Of a stretch of DNA of 64,000 nt, positions 35,131 through 47,690 are shown one piece after another. The stretch comes from Gyrodactylus bullatarudis (taxonomy: Eukaryota > Platyhelminthes > Monogenea > Gyrodactylidea > Gyrodactylidae): NCBI GenBank assembly GCA_012064415.1, contig SSNU01000188.1:127397-191396 (forward strand), given 5' to 3'. The translations under genes were made by a program, and so were the position numbers. The notes under the pieces were generated by a model. The model worked only from the letters and a program-made list of their open reading frames with translations. It was not told where the DNA came from and did no database searches. Positions within the stretch are counted from its first letter, which is position 1; each line of letters begins with the position of its first letter.

Positions 35131-35832
35131 ACTGTCAATCAAGCCCATCTGGTTTCGCTTTGTTGTAAATTCAACAACGTTTTTTTCAAACGAGTCCAAA
35201 CTTTAACGATATTTTATCTGAGGATAATACTGAAAATGATAAAAATCATAGAATGAGATGATTGACAGAATTTTGGAAGCTATAGTTTCCCTAAAAACAC
35301 TTTGGGAAATGGAAAAGTTCTTTAGTAATTCCTTAATAAGATTGCTTCTAGTTGTTCTCATCTTCATTTCAACTATTGAATTCGAATCATTCTCTTCTCG
35401 TGTATTTATTTTCAAATTGAAACAGAAAATTGACCTGAATAATAGTTTGAATTGAGATTGATTTCTCCTAAGGGATTTTTGAATCATCAACGCAGATATG
35501 TCTCCCCTTGAGCAAATTTCGCGTACTATGAAATAAAAATGTAAATGATTCTAAAATAAAGTTGGATGACATGCCAGACATCCTTCACATGAGACGGAGA
35601 TTTATTAATTATAATTTAAGATTGAAGCTTGCGTGACTGAGAATACTCTCATTGCTCAACTAATACAAGTCTAAAGCTTATTATTTTCACATGTTCTCAG
35701 CAGTCAATATCTTATCGAAAGATTTTGGTGATTCCAGTCTAAAATATAAAATTTTATTTATTTATATAGTAATTTTTTATATAACTTTTACTGAAACAAA
35801 ATGATTTTTGTGACTCAAAAAGTAAAGAAATA
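35131..35832. other. Intergenic, no gene seen
   Basis: Short overlapping frames on both strands at 35203-35490 look like chance. No repeat boundary found. Confidence 0.35.
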
Positions 35833-35976
35833 TTTTAGACAATTAACCTACTAGCAAATTGAGGTCACTGGTACTTACTACGTCCATATGAACTCACACC
35901 TAGGTGTATCCCTGTTAATCCCAATCGATATTATCCATATGACCACACTTTGCTAGTAGGTTCATGTCTAAAAACA
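35833..35976. mobile_element. Short MITE with CCTACTAGCAAA termini
   Basis: Inverted ends TTTTAGACA..AACCTACTAGCAAA (35833-35858) and the complement (35949-35976) enclose about 90 bp. No second copy was seen in this window. Confidence 0.6.
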
Positions 35977-36399
35977 TTGTAATTATTCAAAAGTATATTT
36001 TCTCAAAGGATATCACGGAAAAAATGAGTTATTCAATTTACCGATCAGGATATTTCAGGATTTCTTCATAAATAGTAGAAAAAAATATATAATCCTTGCG
36101 AACAAGTAACTATAGATGAGTAACTAATAGGTTTTCGTGGGAGATGTCTCTTAAAAGTATACATGCTATCTAAGCCTGAAAAACACGTTGTCAAAGTATG
36201 GGCTTTGAGTAATTCTAAAAGTATTTCGGAAAAGAAGGAAATTTTCCAACAAAAGGAGAAAAAGTCAAATCCTTTCACCTGCAAAAATTTCTTACGACCC
36301 ATAATTTGGCCTTAGATCTGGTGTAAAAGAAAACTGCATTGGCTGCCACAGTTTGCAAAATTCGTACATTTCTGCTGCCTCGTTTCCAAACCACAAATA

Positions 36400-36700
36400 T
36401 GGATCCTGGTAAAATTGAATCTATATATTCGATGGCCCAATATCAATTCTACATTATAGCCAAAAATAGAATAAACCAGCTTTGATGCTCTCTACCCTCA
36501 ATAAACTGACTGATGGACACTGGATACAAACCAAAAATGATCGAATACTATAAAATAACCAAAGGAGATGTTGATTTCTTGGATCAGTTGATAGGAAATT
36601 ATTCTTTGACAAAATCTACATTGTAAATTATACAAATAGATGGCCTTTATCAGTATTTTGGCACCATATAATTCTTATGTTTAATATGGCCAAATAATCA
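36400..36700 (+). pseudogene. piggyBac transposase remnant
   Basis: Around 36525-36690 the plus strand reads KPKMIEYYKITKGDVDFLDQ, then LIGNYSLTKS, a stop, and a shifted continuation with QIDGLYQYF. This matches the C-terminal piggyBac signature (KP-x-I-x-YY-x-TKGGVD-x-DQ, then a KRxTxRWPL region). Stops and frameshifts show it is dead, and the N-terminal catalytic part could not be followed. Confidence 0.6.
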
Positions 36701-37480
36701 AATTCCCAAAAGTTAATTTTTCTAGCTAGGACAGGAAGAAAATACTGGCGCCAAAAGACGGCGAAAAAGTCAATGATGATTTTGGAGCTGAAATAATAAC
36801 AAAATAATGTCAAAGATTTGAAGGAGTTAAATGAAGGGATATTCGATATTTCATTATGGAAAGATTAATTTTCTTCCTTTGTAAATTCTCAACTTATTGT
36901 CTATCAGGTTTAATCATGAATTTCTCTGATGGCTTAATTCGAATGTTTTCTATATTGATAATATTGTATATTCGAGATGTCTGAAGCCGGCTTAATTACT
37001 ATTTAACTGGAATAAAATGAATTCTTCTCGATTTTCAAAATGCTCTACTTGTTGTTTAGATTTGTTAGATTTTTTGTCAAGATTTAATCCAATTCTCGCA
37101 ATTTATCTCGAGTTGATCGATAAATCCTGTTACTCTATGATTTACCGAGAGTTTGATAGAAAAAAACTGCGATATTCTGAGAATATTAATTTTCCCAAAA
37201 CTGACAGATTCAGGTGAAAGGAGAAATTTACTCGATTGAGATGAAAAAAGATTAGATCTTCACTTTAGGCGAGAAATGAAAAGCAAGGAAACGATTATTC
37301 TTTATTTTTCAGTTATGATAAGCTTTGGGAAATTTCTGTTAATGTGATATTTTGTAAAAATTATGTTTGCAAACTTACTGAAATCAATCATTGTGAACAG
37401 AAAGAATTTTTGATAACAAGTCTTTGGAATGTAATCATTTTGCGCTTCTAAAGAACCATTAATAACTCAACAAATATATT
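36701..37480. other. Intergenic, no gene seen
   Basis: AT-rich; an open frame at 37017-37217 has no recognisable feature. Confidence 0.35.
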
Positions 37481-38420
37481 AGGTTGTTTCAAAAGTATTA
37501 AGCAAACTTTCTCTTTTTCAAATATTAAAATTTAAATAAAAAATTCTGTGAAAGAATACACCTTTTTAGATAAAGAATTTTTCGCAGAATTTGTTTTTCT
37601 TATTCTTAGTCTTTGAAATTCTTTCAATAAAAAAAATTATGGATTTATCTGAGTCTGAACTACAACTTGATGCTTGGAATATCAGCTTCTAAAGGTCATC
37701 AGAAGATGGAATCTGTTTTAGGGCATATTGTTTCTCGTTCAACAAATCAAAGATGGTTCAGTTTGTTTAGAAATGGTCGAACATCACTTCAGGATGACCC
37801 GAGGTCTGGAAGACCAACAACTGTAAATCAAGAGGTGATTATTGCTGCTGATCTCGATAGCTCTTACTCTTCGGTTGTACGTGTTCTCCATAGTGAGAAT
37901 TTCAAAAATTCGTTCGACCAATTCGTACCCCATGAGCTCACTTTCGGACAGAAAATGAAGAGAATTGAATCCTGTGGGAAACTTTTTCACAGACTGACGT
38001 ACGATGCCTTCTTACCACATATTGTGACGACGAATGAGAAATGGATCTTTCTAAAGGATCAAAGCCGTAAAAGATCCTGGCATAGGCCAAATCAGCAGAT
38101 AACCCAACCTAAACCTAATCGATTTGCAAAAAAAGTAATGTTAACGGTTCATTGGTGTCGAAAAGGCGTAATTCATTATGAATTGTTTGAGCCTAATACA
38201 ACAATTACAGGTCAAAGGTATATCAAATCTTTCAGGACCATGGAAGGCAAACTGAGAGAGAACTTTTCAAGATTTGGCCGCATAACATTTTTGCAAGATA
38301 ATGCCCGACCCCATGTCTCGAAATGAGTCAAAAATTTCTTCGCTGAGAGCAATGTGGATGTATTGGACCATCCTACCTATAGCCCTGATCTCGCTCCTAC
38401 AGATTACCATCTTTAATTAT
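37481..38420 (+). pseudogene. mariner transposase (cecropia/Hsmar1-like), inactive
   Basis: The left terminal repeat TTAGGTTGTTTCAAAAGT is at about 37481. Coding starts near 37637 with LSESELQL but shifts frame several times. Recognisable parts are RWFSLFRNGRTSLQDDPRSG (helix-turn-helix), QFVPHELTFGQKMKRIESC, HIVTTNEKWIF, KKVMLTVHW, GVIHYELFEP, FLQDNARPHV and, beyond a TGA at 38324-38326, YSPDLAPTDYHLF. The first catalytic Asp (normally GDEKW) is Asn here (TNEKW); the other two are present in LQDNA and APTDYH. No right terminal repeat was found. Confidence 0.88.
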
Positions 38421-39513
38421 TTAATGCAAATTATTTATAGATTTTCAAGAATTCGCATTTCTTTAAAAAACTCCTGTAAATTAAAATCATTTAAAGCTTA
38501 TTTTACATAACTAAATTCAATCAGAAATTTTCCGAGGCTTAACTTATATAAATGATAAGTTTTTTTCTTGATCTAGTCTTAATGAACTAAACTAGGAAAT
38601 TTTGAAAAATAACCATTAAAACTATCAAGAGTGAATTCAAATTGATAGCAATTTGGGAAAATCACGTAGCACATTGAATCAGGATTCATGATAATTCACA
38701 TTAGGAGTAATCGTTATGAGTTATTCTATTTTGACATTGTTCAATAGAAGCATAGCTCACTAGCGAGGTTTGCTTTACTCTTTAGAGAATAGAGGCATTG
38801 TGAATTGAAAAATAAAAAAGTGCATTGAGAAATGTGAAAATTTTTTCACTTAACGCTAATTGTGACAAATGCCTTTTGTGGATTTTTGCAAAACCCTCAG
38901 AACTATTCTCCTCGGAATAACTAGGAGGAAAGGTATATTCTGCATTTGAATTTGAATTGATTCGATTCGTTCGTTAAGAATAAGACAAAAATTAGGTCAA
39001 TTTTTGAATTTTAAATAGAAGTTGAGAGAATATCGCCCTTTTCAAAAAAATAAAAATGGAGATTTGGCGCCAATTCGGATCCTAGATCATAAATTTTTTT
39101 TCACAGTTTCCTTCTTTTAAATTTGAAATAATCAATGACAAAATCTTTAAAAAACATTGTAATTTACCATAACTACTTGAAAGTAGATAGTAAAATAATT
39201 TTCTAGATTAGTTAAAAATTAAATGAACAAAAAATGTACTGCTTATTGATTTTATTTACTGAATAATGCCTCGAATATATGTATTGCATACAGACTCAAC
39301 TTGCGCATAAAGCTATGATTTTTTGGGATATTTTTGTCTATTGAATGCATTAGTTTTTGAGCTGAGCTGCCGACAACAAAAGAAATTAGGAAGTAAGAAG
39401 ATGCCAAATATGGATCACTATTTCAGTTTGATTCTATTGCATATAAGTACAGATTTATTCTTGAAACATCTTCTTACTTCATTCCAAATTTTCATTGTGG
39501 TTAGAGAGAAAGA
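38421..39513. other. Intergenic, no gene seen
   Basis: AT-rich; the frame at 39323-39523 is unremarkable. The right end of the mariner may be eroded within 38420-38520. Confidence 0.35.
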
Positions 39514-39604
39514 TAAACCCTAGCCCTGGATATGGGGTCTTTGAGGACCCCATTTGTATCGATTTTCCTATGACATATTTTTCAAATCTAGGGCGAGGGT
39601 TAAG
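39514..39604. mobile_element. Tiny piggyBac-like MITE with internal hairpin
   Basis: Ends AAACCCTAGCCCTGGATAT and (inverted) TTAACCCTCGCCCTAGATTT enclose TGGGGTCTTTGAGGACCCCA, a perfect 7-bp stem. The right flank carries TTAA. Terminal CCCT with a GGGTC-TTTGA-GACCC hairpin is common in piggyBac-type ends. Confidence 0.55.
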
Positions 39605-40659
39605 AGATTAATACGTTTGATTTCGATCTATTCAATAGCTATATGATATGCAGATTTGATCAGTGCAAAATTCTCTACGATTTGGTGAAAAATTATTTTT
39701 TTACGGAAATTTTACATTTTTCATTTAGTTTTTATAAAACTTTAATTAGTTAGTATACTTTAAAGTAGTATTCTTGATTTTAAAAAAATTTAACTAAAAA
39801 CAAGAAAAATCGAGGTGTGTTCATTCTGCAGGACCAAAACTGAGGGACAACTGTAATTTTCAATCAAATTTTAAGAAACTTGATTAAATTTTGAATCTAT
39901 TCAATAATTTTTCTAGGATTAAAATAAAATTAACATGTTTCAGCTACTTATAGGTAGACTTTCTCATATTCAACGGTTGCAATCTAGACTCTAGATTCTA
40001 GAGTATTTTTCACGTTTTTATGCCCATATTCTAACTGACATTCAGATACATTAACAATAAATGTAGTATCCATAATTTTGTAAAATAAAATCAAAACTTC
40101 ATATTAACCAAAAAGAACATGAGATTGATTACAGAACTCGTCCTTTCTCGTCAAAAAATTTTCGGAGTCTTAATCTCTCACTAATAATTATTATTATCTG
40201 AGAAATTCAAAATTTGACCCCAACTACTTATAACTACTGTATTAATAACTTTATTTTTACAAAAAAGCTGAAACTTAACATTTTTTTTGAAATTTAACAT
40301 TTTTATTTATATAAAGAATTATAAAGATTAATGATTGTACAAATAAGAGAACAGAGAAAGAGTGTTTAAAGTGACCGGTGTGGGAGGGTTTGAGAGTAAA
40401 GGGGTCCGAATGGGAGGTAAGAGACCACTACGCCACATTTACTATACTTCTATCAAAATTTGTAAAATAATAATGGTTTATACCAATAAGGTATAACCAT
40501 TCTGATCAGAATTTAATTAAAATCTCAAAAATGTGAAAATTTTGGTTTAAAAAATGTATGAGATACCTCATAGACCTACTACTAAGTATGTTGATAGGAC
40601 AAAAATATTATTTTTCCTCTGAAATATCAGGTGTGCCCTTTCCCACACGCAATGAATTT
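39605..40659. other. Intergenic, no gene seen
   Basis: AT-rich, with a slightly G-rich patch near 40375-40415. No frame or repeat end recognised. Confidence 0.35.
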
Positions 40660-40683
40660 TAAACTTTTATCATTATTTATGTG

Positions 40684-40722
40684 TCACTACTGATGAACCA
40701 TAAAGAAATGTACATTTAGTGA
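40684..40722 (+). ncRNA. Hammerhead-like motif, isolated PLE tail fragment
   Basis: Stem I is perfect: TCACTA (40684-40689) with TAGTGA (40717-40722). CTGATGA is at 40690-40696 and GAAA at 40705-40708; stem III is TG/CA with a TA loop, and the predicted cut follows T40716. The 8 nt replacing stem II (ACCATAAA) do not pair. The upstream AAACTTTTATCATTATTTATG shows it comes from a PLE tail; the rest of the element is absent. Confidence 0.6.
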
Positions 40723-40739
40723 ATAAAAACCTATTTTTC

Positions 40740-42513
40740 TATACCTACAAATATGATTTTAAGCAGATTTTCGGACGTTTTTTACAAATTACGTGAATAA
40801 TTTCATCGTCAAAACATTTTATAATCGATTAGAACATTATCTTTATTTTTTTATTCTACAATCAGATTTATTTTATAGTTTTTTCAATGTATCTATAATT
40901 TTAAATTTCAAGATCTATGTCTAACAAAAAAATGTATGAGTTATAAAAGATTAGGGAGCTTGATACTCCTCTGGACCCAGAGAGGATGCAAGGAAGACAG
41001 CTCTTTGTCACTGATAGGACATGAGGTAAAGAATCTGAATAGAGCTTGCGTTCCATTTTTGGTGTGAATTCAATTTTGATTTATATTATATCAATTTATA
41101 TCAATTATTCATGTCAAAGAGAAAATTAATGATAATATTTGTTTTTCAGTAACAATTCATTCTTTGGTTATTTTTCGTGTATTTGTTACTATAGAAAACT
41201 TTTAGTTTAGAGATTACATGCAAGATTTCTGATCAACTTTGTTATTTTAACATTATCTCAAACATTAGCTTCCCTGTTGTGTGTGAATTATCAAAATAAT
41301 TTTTCCAATCTTTATCTATAGATAACACACTATTTGTCACTTTTATATTGACTGTTCTAACTAGGTTCCAGCAGAGTTTTTATTTTCAGAATGGTTCCTG
41401 ATATGAAATACGCCAAAAAAGGTTTTACTTGATCAAATTTATCTAATTTTCATGAAATGAACATAATTGATAAACCAACAATTACCTAATTAATCATTAA
41501 TCTTTATAATTCTGTATATAAGTAAAAATGTTCGATTTCAAAAAAAAGTTATTCATCTTAAAAATAAACGAAACCCTAACAATTCAAGTCGGCATATATG
41601 TCGAGGGAAAAGTTTTTAAATAAAATTACTCTCTTACTCAAAGCCCATTTCCAAAGATTACAGTTGTTTTGGATTTATATTGTACAATGTACCTTGTTTG
41701 GTCTTCTCTCTGCAAGAAATTTTTATTACCCAAAGTTGCCTCGTGTAGAACAGATAACCTTGACTATTTAGTCAATGAATGTCATAAAAAAGTAATGTGT
41801 TAACACCTTTCAAAAAGGTCATCTTCTAAGGAAATCAGGAGGCTTAAACTCTATTCTTGAGAAAATTGAAGTTGAGAAAACATTTTATTGGTTTTTATAG
41901 CTTTAGATATAAATAAAATTCATTGAATCTATAATCACAAGTCAATGCACCAAGCTTTAAACCATGCTGTATTGCATAGCTATTGGAGGTGAAATGTCGA
42001 AAATATTCGAGCGGTCTGAGTAGTTGAAATGAGGGAAATTAATTTACGTGACTTTCTAACAATCAACTGAGACCGGCATGCTACTAAACTCTTTTCAGAT
42101 CTTTCAAGTGTTTGAAACACCTAAATATGAAGCTATTATTCTCTGGAAAGTTAGGAAAAAAATTTTTATTATGAATCCCATGATAAAATGAGCCATTTTT
42201 CGAATTTTTGTTTAATTCAAGCAATTAAAGTGATTTTAATTCCGATATTTGGGGTCATCATCAGATAAATTATTCAAAATTGGTCATATAAGTTCGAAGA
42301 AATCCAACAATTCTGAGAGAAATTGACCCAAAATTTCTGAATTTTTTGGCCTAATTTTTGTCAGTGCGCCTGTCTGCTAACTGTGTGAAATAATCTATTT
42401 AGGAAAATTCGATTGTTCTTGATAATAAAATCAGTATATTCATAAATACAAAATCTTCTCAAAAATATGTACAATATTGATAAACTAAGGACATCTCTCG
42501 GCCATGGGTCATA
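40740..42513. other. Intergenic downstream of the DM-domain gene, no gene seen
   Basis: AT-rich, no clear repeat ends. An AATAAA-type signal for the DM gene could lie near 42410-42480 on the minus strand but is not distinct. Confidence 0.35.
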
Positions 42514-43369
42514 TCAGAAGAAGTTATTTTCCTGGGGGACTGCATTATCGGTTTGATTGAGATACATTTGATGAATAAAGTTATGTTCAGTGAATCCGGA
42601 AATATGGAATAGGGACTTTCCAATATCAATGGGATTCAATATCCTTGAATTTTCAACATCTAAAAGTTAGAAATTATTGAGGTTTCATTTCAAAATTATC
42701 CTGATCTATGACTTACTCTCGATTTCATCTTCCTGAGATAGGAATGCGCTAGATTCACTAAACCTGACACGATTAGAGTCGATTGATGAGGTAGTATTCG
42801 AGCTGGTATACGTCAAATCAGTTGCATTCTGGTCAGAATTCGAGGTGAAACTGTCCTGAAGGATACTCTCGACAGAAAAGGCTAGTCGCTTCTTCTTGCT
42901 TGGATCTACAAAAAGTACAAGAAATAATTATTGAGATCAAGGGTCAAGTCTGACAAACATGCAAATGTTAAACATTGATTTGACAACAAAATAGGTCTAT
43001 GAAAAGAAGTATTTCTCAAACATGAATCTCAGTACTTTGAAGCTGGGGCTGGAAAAATTGAAAAGATTCTTGTGTTGTCTGTTGTTCTGAAGCATCATCG
43101 TTGTAGTTCAGTTCTCTGTCAAAGTGTTTCTTGATTAGTTGAGTCTCTTCGGAGGCCTGTTTTCTCTTCAGGGCAACCTGGGCGGCCATTACCTTTTGGC
43201 GTTGGTAAACCAAGATACACTGATCACATCTACATAATCTATAAGGACAGTATCTTTTGTGGCCCTTAACCCAGGCTATCTGGCCGTGATTCCTGCATCT
43301 TGCACACTTTGGTTTACGTAATCCTTCTTGGTAGCTTCCAATGTTGTCAGTTTGTAATTGCATATTCAT
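42514..43369 (-). CDS. DM-domain (Doublesex/Mab-3-related) transcription factor, 3 exons
   Basis: Exons 43369-43036, 42905-42717 and 42659-42514 join in phase to 222 residues. DM-domain proteins bind the DNA minor groove and often control sexual or tissue differentiation. The intertwined zinc module is complete: C22, C25, H37, C41 (site I) and H28, C46, C48, C51 (site II), in CARCRNHG and [16 protein letters not shown]. The recognition helix [15 protein letters not shown] follows. Exon 2 encodes [15 protein letters not shown], with a nuclear-localisation-like basic run; exon 3 encodes the tail ending ENNFF. The exon 1 donor (AAA|GTACTG) is weak but is the only one keeping phase; without splicing the frame ends at 43016 after 117 residues. 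The short length and absent DMA domain exclude DMRT3/4/5-type. Inverted CCAAT motifs lie about 90-115 bp upstream of the ATG. Confidence 0.88.
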
Positions 43370-43449
43370 TTTCCACGGGTAGAGAATTGGATTTTGATTT
43401 AATTTTCAACGTCAATTCGGCATCGTATATAAACAGAATCCCTTCAATC

Positions 43450-45170
43450 TATTCTGATTGGCTGTTGTCATATGAGCCAATCGGATGATTTGCCATCTAC
43501 CCCACCACTCACTCATTTCTCTATAGAATACTGAAGGATGTATTCCTATCACCCTTTAATATTGCATACATAATATACCCTTTGTTTTTTATGTATGGTT
43601 TTATCTATTCATGAAAAAAAGCAGAGTTTTTTTCTGCAAGTATCAATTCTGCGTTTATATCCTTTAATATTGAAATTATTAGGTCCAAATCAGACTTTTC
43701 TATTTTATCTAAAACTCATTTAGTTTGTTGAATAAATCTTCTGAATAGCTGAATACTGATTTTCCCTTATAAGCTAATCACAGAAAATCTATAAGCTCTA
43801 GGAATTCTGCAGACTCCTTGATTTTAGTCCCGTTAATCTGGATAGCCATTGATTTATTTGAGGGAAGGCTGTACACCAACTTGATAGTATAATTTTTTTA
43901 TCCATTGTGGAATATGAAATCTCAAATGAATATTAGTAAAAGTGTATTTTAATTTAAATATAACCAGCCTGCAAAGTCTCTTTCAGGCGTCTTGGTACTG
44001 AGATAGTCGAGTACCATCAACTCGATACATGTCAGCAGTATCAGTCGATCACGAAAGGGGTTCAGGAATAAAAAATTAGTTGATTCATCAGTTAAAATTA
44101 TAAATAAATTTGCCAAAAACTAACGTAAATTTTTATCGAATATTGAAGGTCTAATTAACAGGTCTAATTAAATTCTGTTTTAAAATTGAGTTTGAAAAGT
44201 CAATTATTTTGTAAATAATCTTTTGATGGTTTAGTGTTCTTTTCTTCCATTAACACTCTATAGAATGTTTTGAATCCAGAAAAAAAGTCTGCAGAAGTTT
44301 TCAGAGTCGCTTTGGCCAACATATCTTAATCAATCAAAGGGATTTCTAGTAAAATTAAACATTGTTAAGCTTTTGTTTAGAATCTTTGTTTAAATGTAAT
44401 TACCATCAAATTAATTGAAGAAGGACTAAACGTTTTCCATTGGGAAAGAAAGACACCAATTAAGATTAGAATTGTATAATCTTGATCATGACAGGCACGT
44501 TGTCACTTAATTAGATCTGAGTATTTTTCAATCATAATTGTTTTGATCTATCGATTAATTTGCATAATTTCCTTGTAATTATGTCCAGTTATACGAGTTT
44601 TAATGAGGGTTTTCTCATGAGAATCGAAAAAAAAACGAATTGATCAATCGATTTCTTGAGGTACACACTACCAATAAAATGAATGGATTTTATTGACATG
44701 TACAACATAGGTAAATATGGATATAAATAGTTCTTCATATAAGGTTACAATAGAAACTATAATATAATATAGATTAGGTCGAGATGAAACAGTCAAATAA
44801 CTAAATGAATCTGAGTATTATTTCGAAGACCAAACTGGATTTTGATATTTATAAAATCGATTACTCTAAGTCTTTGCTTTATTCTTATCTTCATTAACCA
44901 GTTGATTTTCGAATTTCTTGCAGACTCTAGTTCCCAGGCTTTCCTATTTGCTCAAATATTTACAACTCGAGAGCCTTTACCTTATTTATGACTTGACATT
45001 TTATCTTTTTATAATTGTACAGATCAATCTATCCATTTCATTTATTGTATTTTATTTCTATTTGTACAAGCAGATTTCGTTATAATTTGTATTTATATTT
45101 TCGATTCAATATAAGATTTTTTTCTAACAAAAAAACTATCTTGGACATTTAATAAACTCCTTAAGTTTTA
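43450..45170. other. Intergenic upstream of the DM-domain gene
   Basis: No gene seen. Two CCAAT-type sites (AGCCAATC on the minus strand, about 43455-43485) could belong to the DM gene promoter. The remainder is AT-rich. Confidence 0.35.
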
Positions 45171-45420
45171 TCTTCAAAAATAGCAATCTTGTCATCAAAA
45201 GGGGCTTCATGGTCAATTTCGTTGTTTTATCATGTCCGTGGGAGATTGTGGGAAAAATGGGCAATGACATAATGCAGACTTTCTCGCTTTAAAAATACTC
45301 AAAACATGATCTTTTCAAAAATAAATTTGTCTAACAAAAAAATGATCTGAGTACTAAAATTTATCAAAAAAGTCAGTCCTCTCGTGAGTTGTTCGGAGAA
45401 AAAAAAATTTCACCCTAGCC
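45171..45420 (+). repeat. Dispersed direct repeat, copy 1
   Basis: About 250 bp, from TCTTCAAAAATAG to CACCCTAGCC. It shares long identical runs with copy 2 at 47472-47690 (CATGTCCGTGGGAGATTGTG, CTCTCGTGAGTTGTTCGGAG) with a few indels. No terminal structure or coding capacity; the family is unknown. Confidence 0.7.
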
Positions 45421-45941
45421 TATTTTACAAAATAATAATAGGATATAATGCAAATAGTAGATCTTGTTTTAAGACAAGGAAGATACATAAATCATGAATG
45501 AGTTTTTTGATTGCCGTTGAAATAGTATTGGCAGTTGATATGAAAAAATTAAATCGAAAATCACCTGGTTAATTCTACTCGATGAAGATCTGGATATAGG
45601 AGAGATTGGGATTAGTCAATTTTAGATCGGATATGTTTAGTAATACTTTTTATGGAGTTGAGGTTGCCACAATTTGACAAGTCGTATTTCTCGTAAAGTT
45701 TATTATAAGTAGTGAGTAAATAGTTAATTTCATAAGTAATATTTCTCAGATTATAGGATCGTTCAATTTTAATTCAGAGAATTTTTTTGATGAATGCATA
45801 ACGGCGGACCCATGGGGAGCCCAGAGATTGAAGCCAGACGACGAGATGCGAGCATAGTATGAATTGAGTTCGGGAAAAAGAGAATAAAAAAATCTACTTT
45901 GATTCTTTCGATTCTTCTGGCTTGGTCATTAGTCAAGTTTA

Positions 45942-46150
45942 TTAGCCTTTCGGTGCCGAGACTATTTCACAATTTTTATAAAACCAAAATTTAGCTATGA
46001 AGATACCAAGTTATTTGGCCAAAAATATTGCAAGTTCACATTGTGGGCTTCAATTTAAACTTTAATTGATCCAGAAACCTATCAAACTGGTACAGTTATG
46101 AAGGTTCAAAAAAATTGGAAAATGGACATTTATGTCCATCGGCACCGAAA
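45942..46150 (+). mobile_element. Diverged copy of the piggyBac-like MITE
   Basis: Ends GCCTTTCGGTGCCGAGAC and ATCGGCACCGAAA match the element at 29752-29966, and so does the interior (CACATTGTGGGCTTCAATTT). The TTAA flanks have decayed, so it is older. Its ends are complementary over about 12 bp. A right-end piece of the TAGGGTTCTTC MITE follows at 46258-46309. Confidence 0.75.
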
Positions 46151-46309
46151 TAATAATAAGGGTGAGTTTGTTTAATGCGTGTGTTTCTATACAAGTTATA
46201 ATAATTATTATAATCATTATAATGATAATTAACCATGACATAGCTTACTTGGATATTGTCAACTCAAATTGTGTTGATTCGGAAATCTTTCTGATTCCGA
46301 AGAACCCTA

Positions 46310-47471
46310 ACTGCGATCATTCTTACACTCTTTTGCTCAAAATCTGTTGACTGAAAAACATTTCAACATAACTGGACCAGCATTAGTTGAAATCATGCGT
46401 TTGTTTTGTCCCGAGTTTAATTATAAATTCGAGGGATTGAGTGCAAATTAACATTTTCAAAAGCTTTGAAAGGCCTTGAATATTTGTCAAGGGAAACAAG
46501 ACAATTTTTCCCCTATTAAAATAAAAAGAAGATAAACATAAAAAAATTAGGGCAAAAAGCTCACATAAAGTCCCATTAAAAAGTGATTTTCATACAGTCA
46601 CACACTTGTTTGTTTCAAACATTTTGTCTCTTCTCTTCTCTCTAACCACTTTGTCCTTTTTTTCAATGGCCCTACATTATAATGAAAGAAAGTGAGAAAA
46701 TAGCCATAAAAAAGGTTCAATATTTACAAAAGATGTTATGCTTTTTATTTGAGAATTAATTCAGCCTACCTACCTACTTCTTCTCTCATATGCTGGGCAG
46801 AGAAAAGCTTAAGGCTTGAGTGTGTGTATCCCTTTAATCTTTATTAAAATGAAAAAAAAACATAAAAAATGAATTGGTACAAATTTATGTTTCCTCATTA
46901 TTCACTGTGGAAATAAAATTTCTGGAATTTAATCGAAAATTAAATGTAAATTTACTTTTGTTTCAAAATGAATTAATTTTATGCAAAATTTGAAATTGAA
47001 GCGTCACTGTTAATTCCAATCATATTATCCTTTGAAGAAAAAATTAACAAGCTTTTTTGTTCGAATAAAATCTATATTGAAAACAAGAAATTTAAACAAA
47101 ATACCAATGGTGAATACAAATAAAAAGTAAATCTTTTGATGGTTTATAATTATAAGGATGAAACATGGTCTTGAAAGAGTTTTTGATTGCAATCAAATTG
47201 GCTTTGGGAGTAGAACATCTTCGATGGGTTAGTGTTGGATAGGCTTGGGTGAAATTTTAAACCTCATATTAGGACCGATTTTTCTGATAGAACTATCAAT
47301 TCTAAGCATTACTTTGTATTGAAGAATGTGTCGAAAATGATTCTCCATTATGTCATTCGGTTGTAAAAATCCAAAATTTTTCAAATCACCGCTCAATTTT
47401 CAATGAATTTTTACTGCGCAATCACTAAAATCCGGAATATCTTGATCATTCAATGAGTTTCTTACTTTTTA
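46310..47471. other. Intergenic, no gene seen
   Basis: AT-rich low-complexity sequence; no supported feature. Confidence 0.35.
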
Positions 47472-47690
47472 TCTTCAAAAAATAATAATCTTGTCATCAA
47501 AAGGGGCTTCATGGTTGATTTCATTATTTTATCATGTCCGTGGGAGATTGTGGGAAAAATGGGCAATGACATAATGGAGAATGACTTTCACGCTTTAAAA
47601 TTATGCAAAACATGATCTGAGTACTAAAATTTATCAGAAAAGAAAGTCCTCTCGTGAGTTGTTCGGAGAAAAAAAAATTCACTCTAGCCT
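47472..47690 (+). repeat. Dispersed direct repeat, copy 2
   Basis: Second copy of the repeat at 45171-45420, same orientation, 2.3 kb away, with a shorter middle (the run around ATTTGTCTAACAAAA is missing). Confidence 0.7.

Noticed and set aside
36066..36302. 78-codon minus-strand frame
   Set aside because: No recognisable motif. It lies in eroded sequence upstream of a plus-strand piggyBac remnant and is probably a chance frame.
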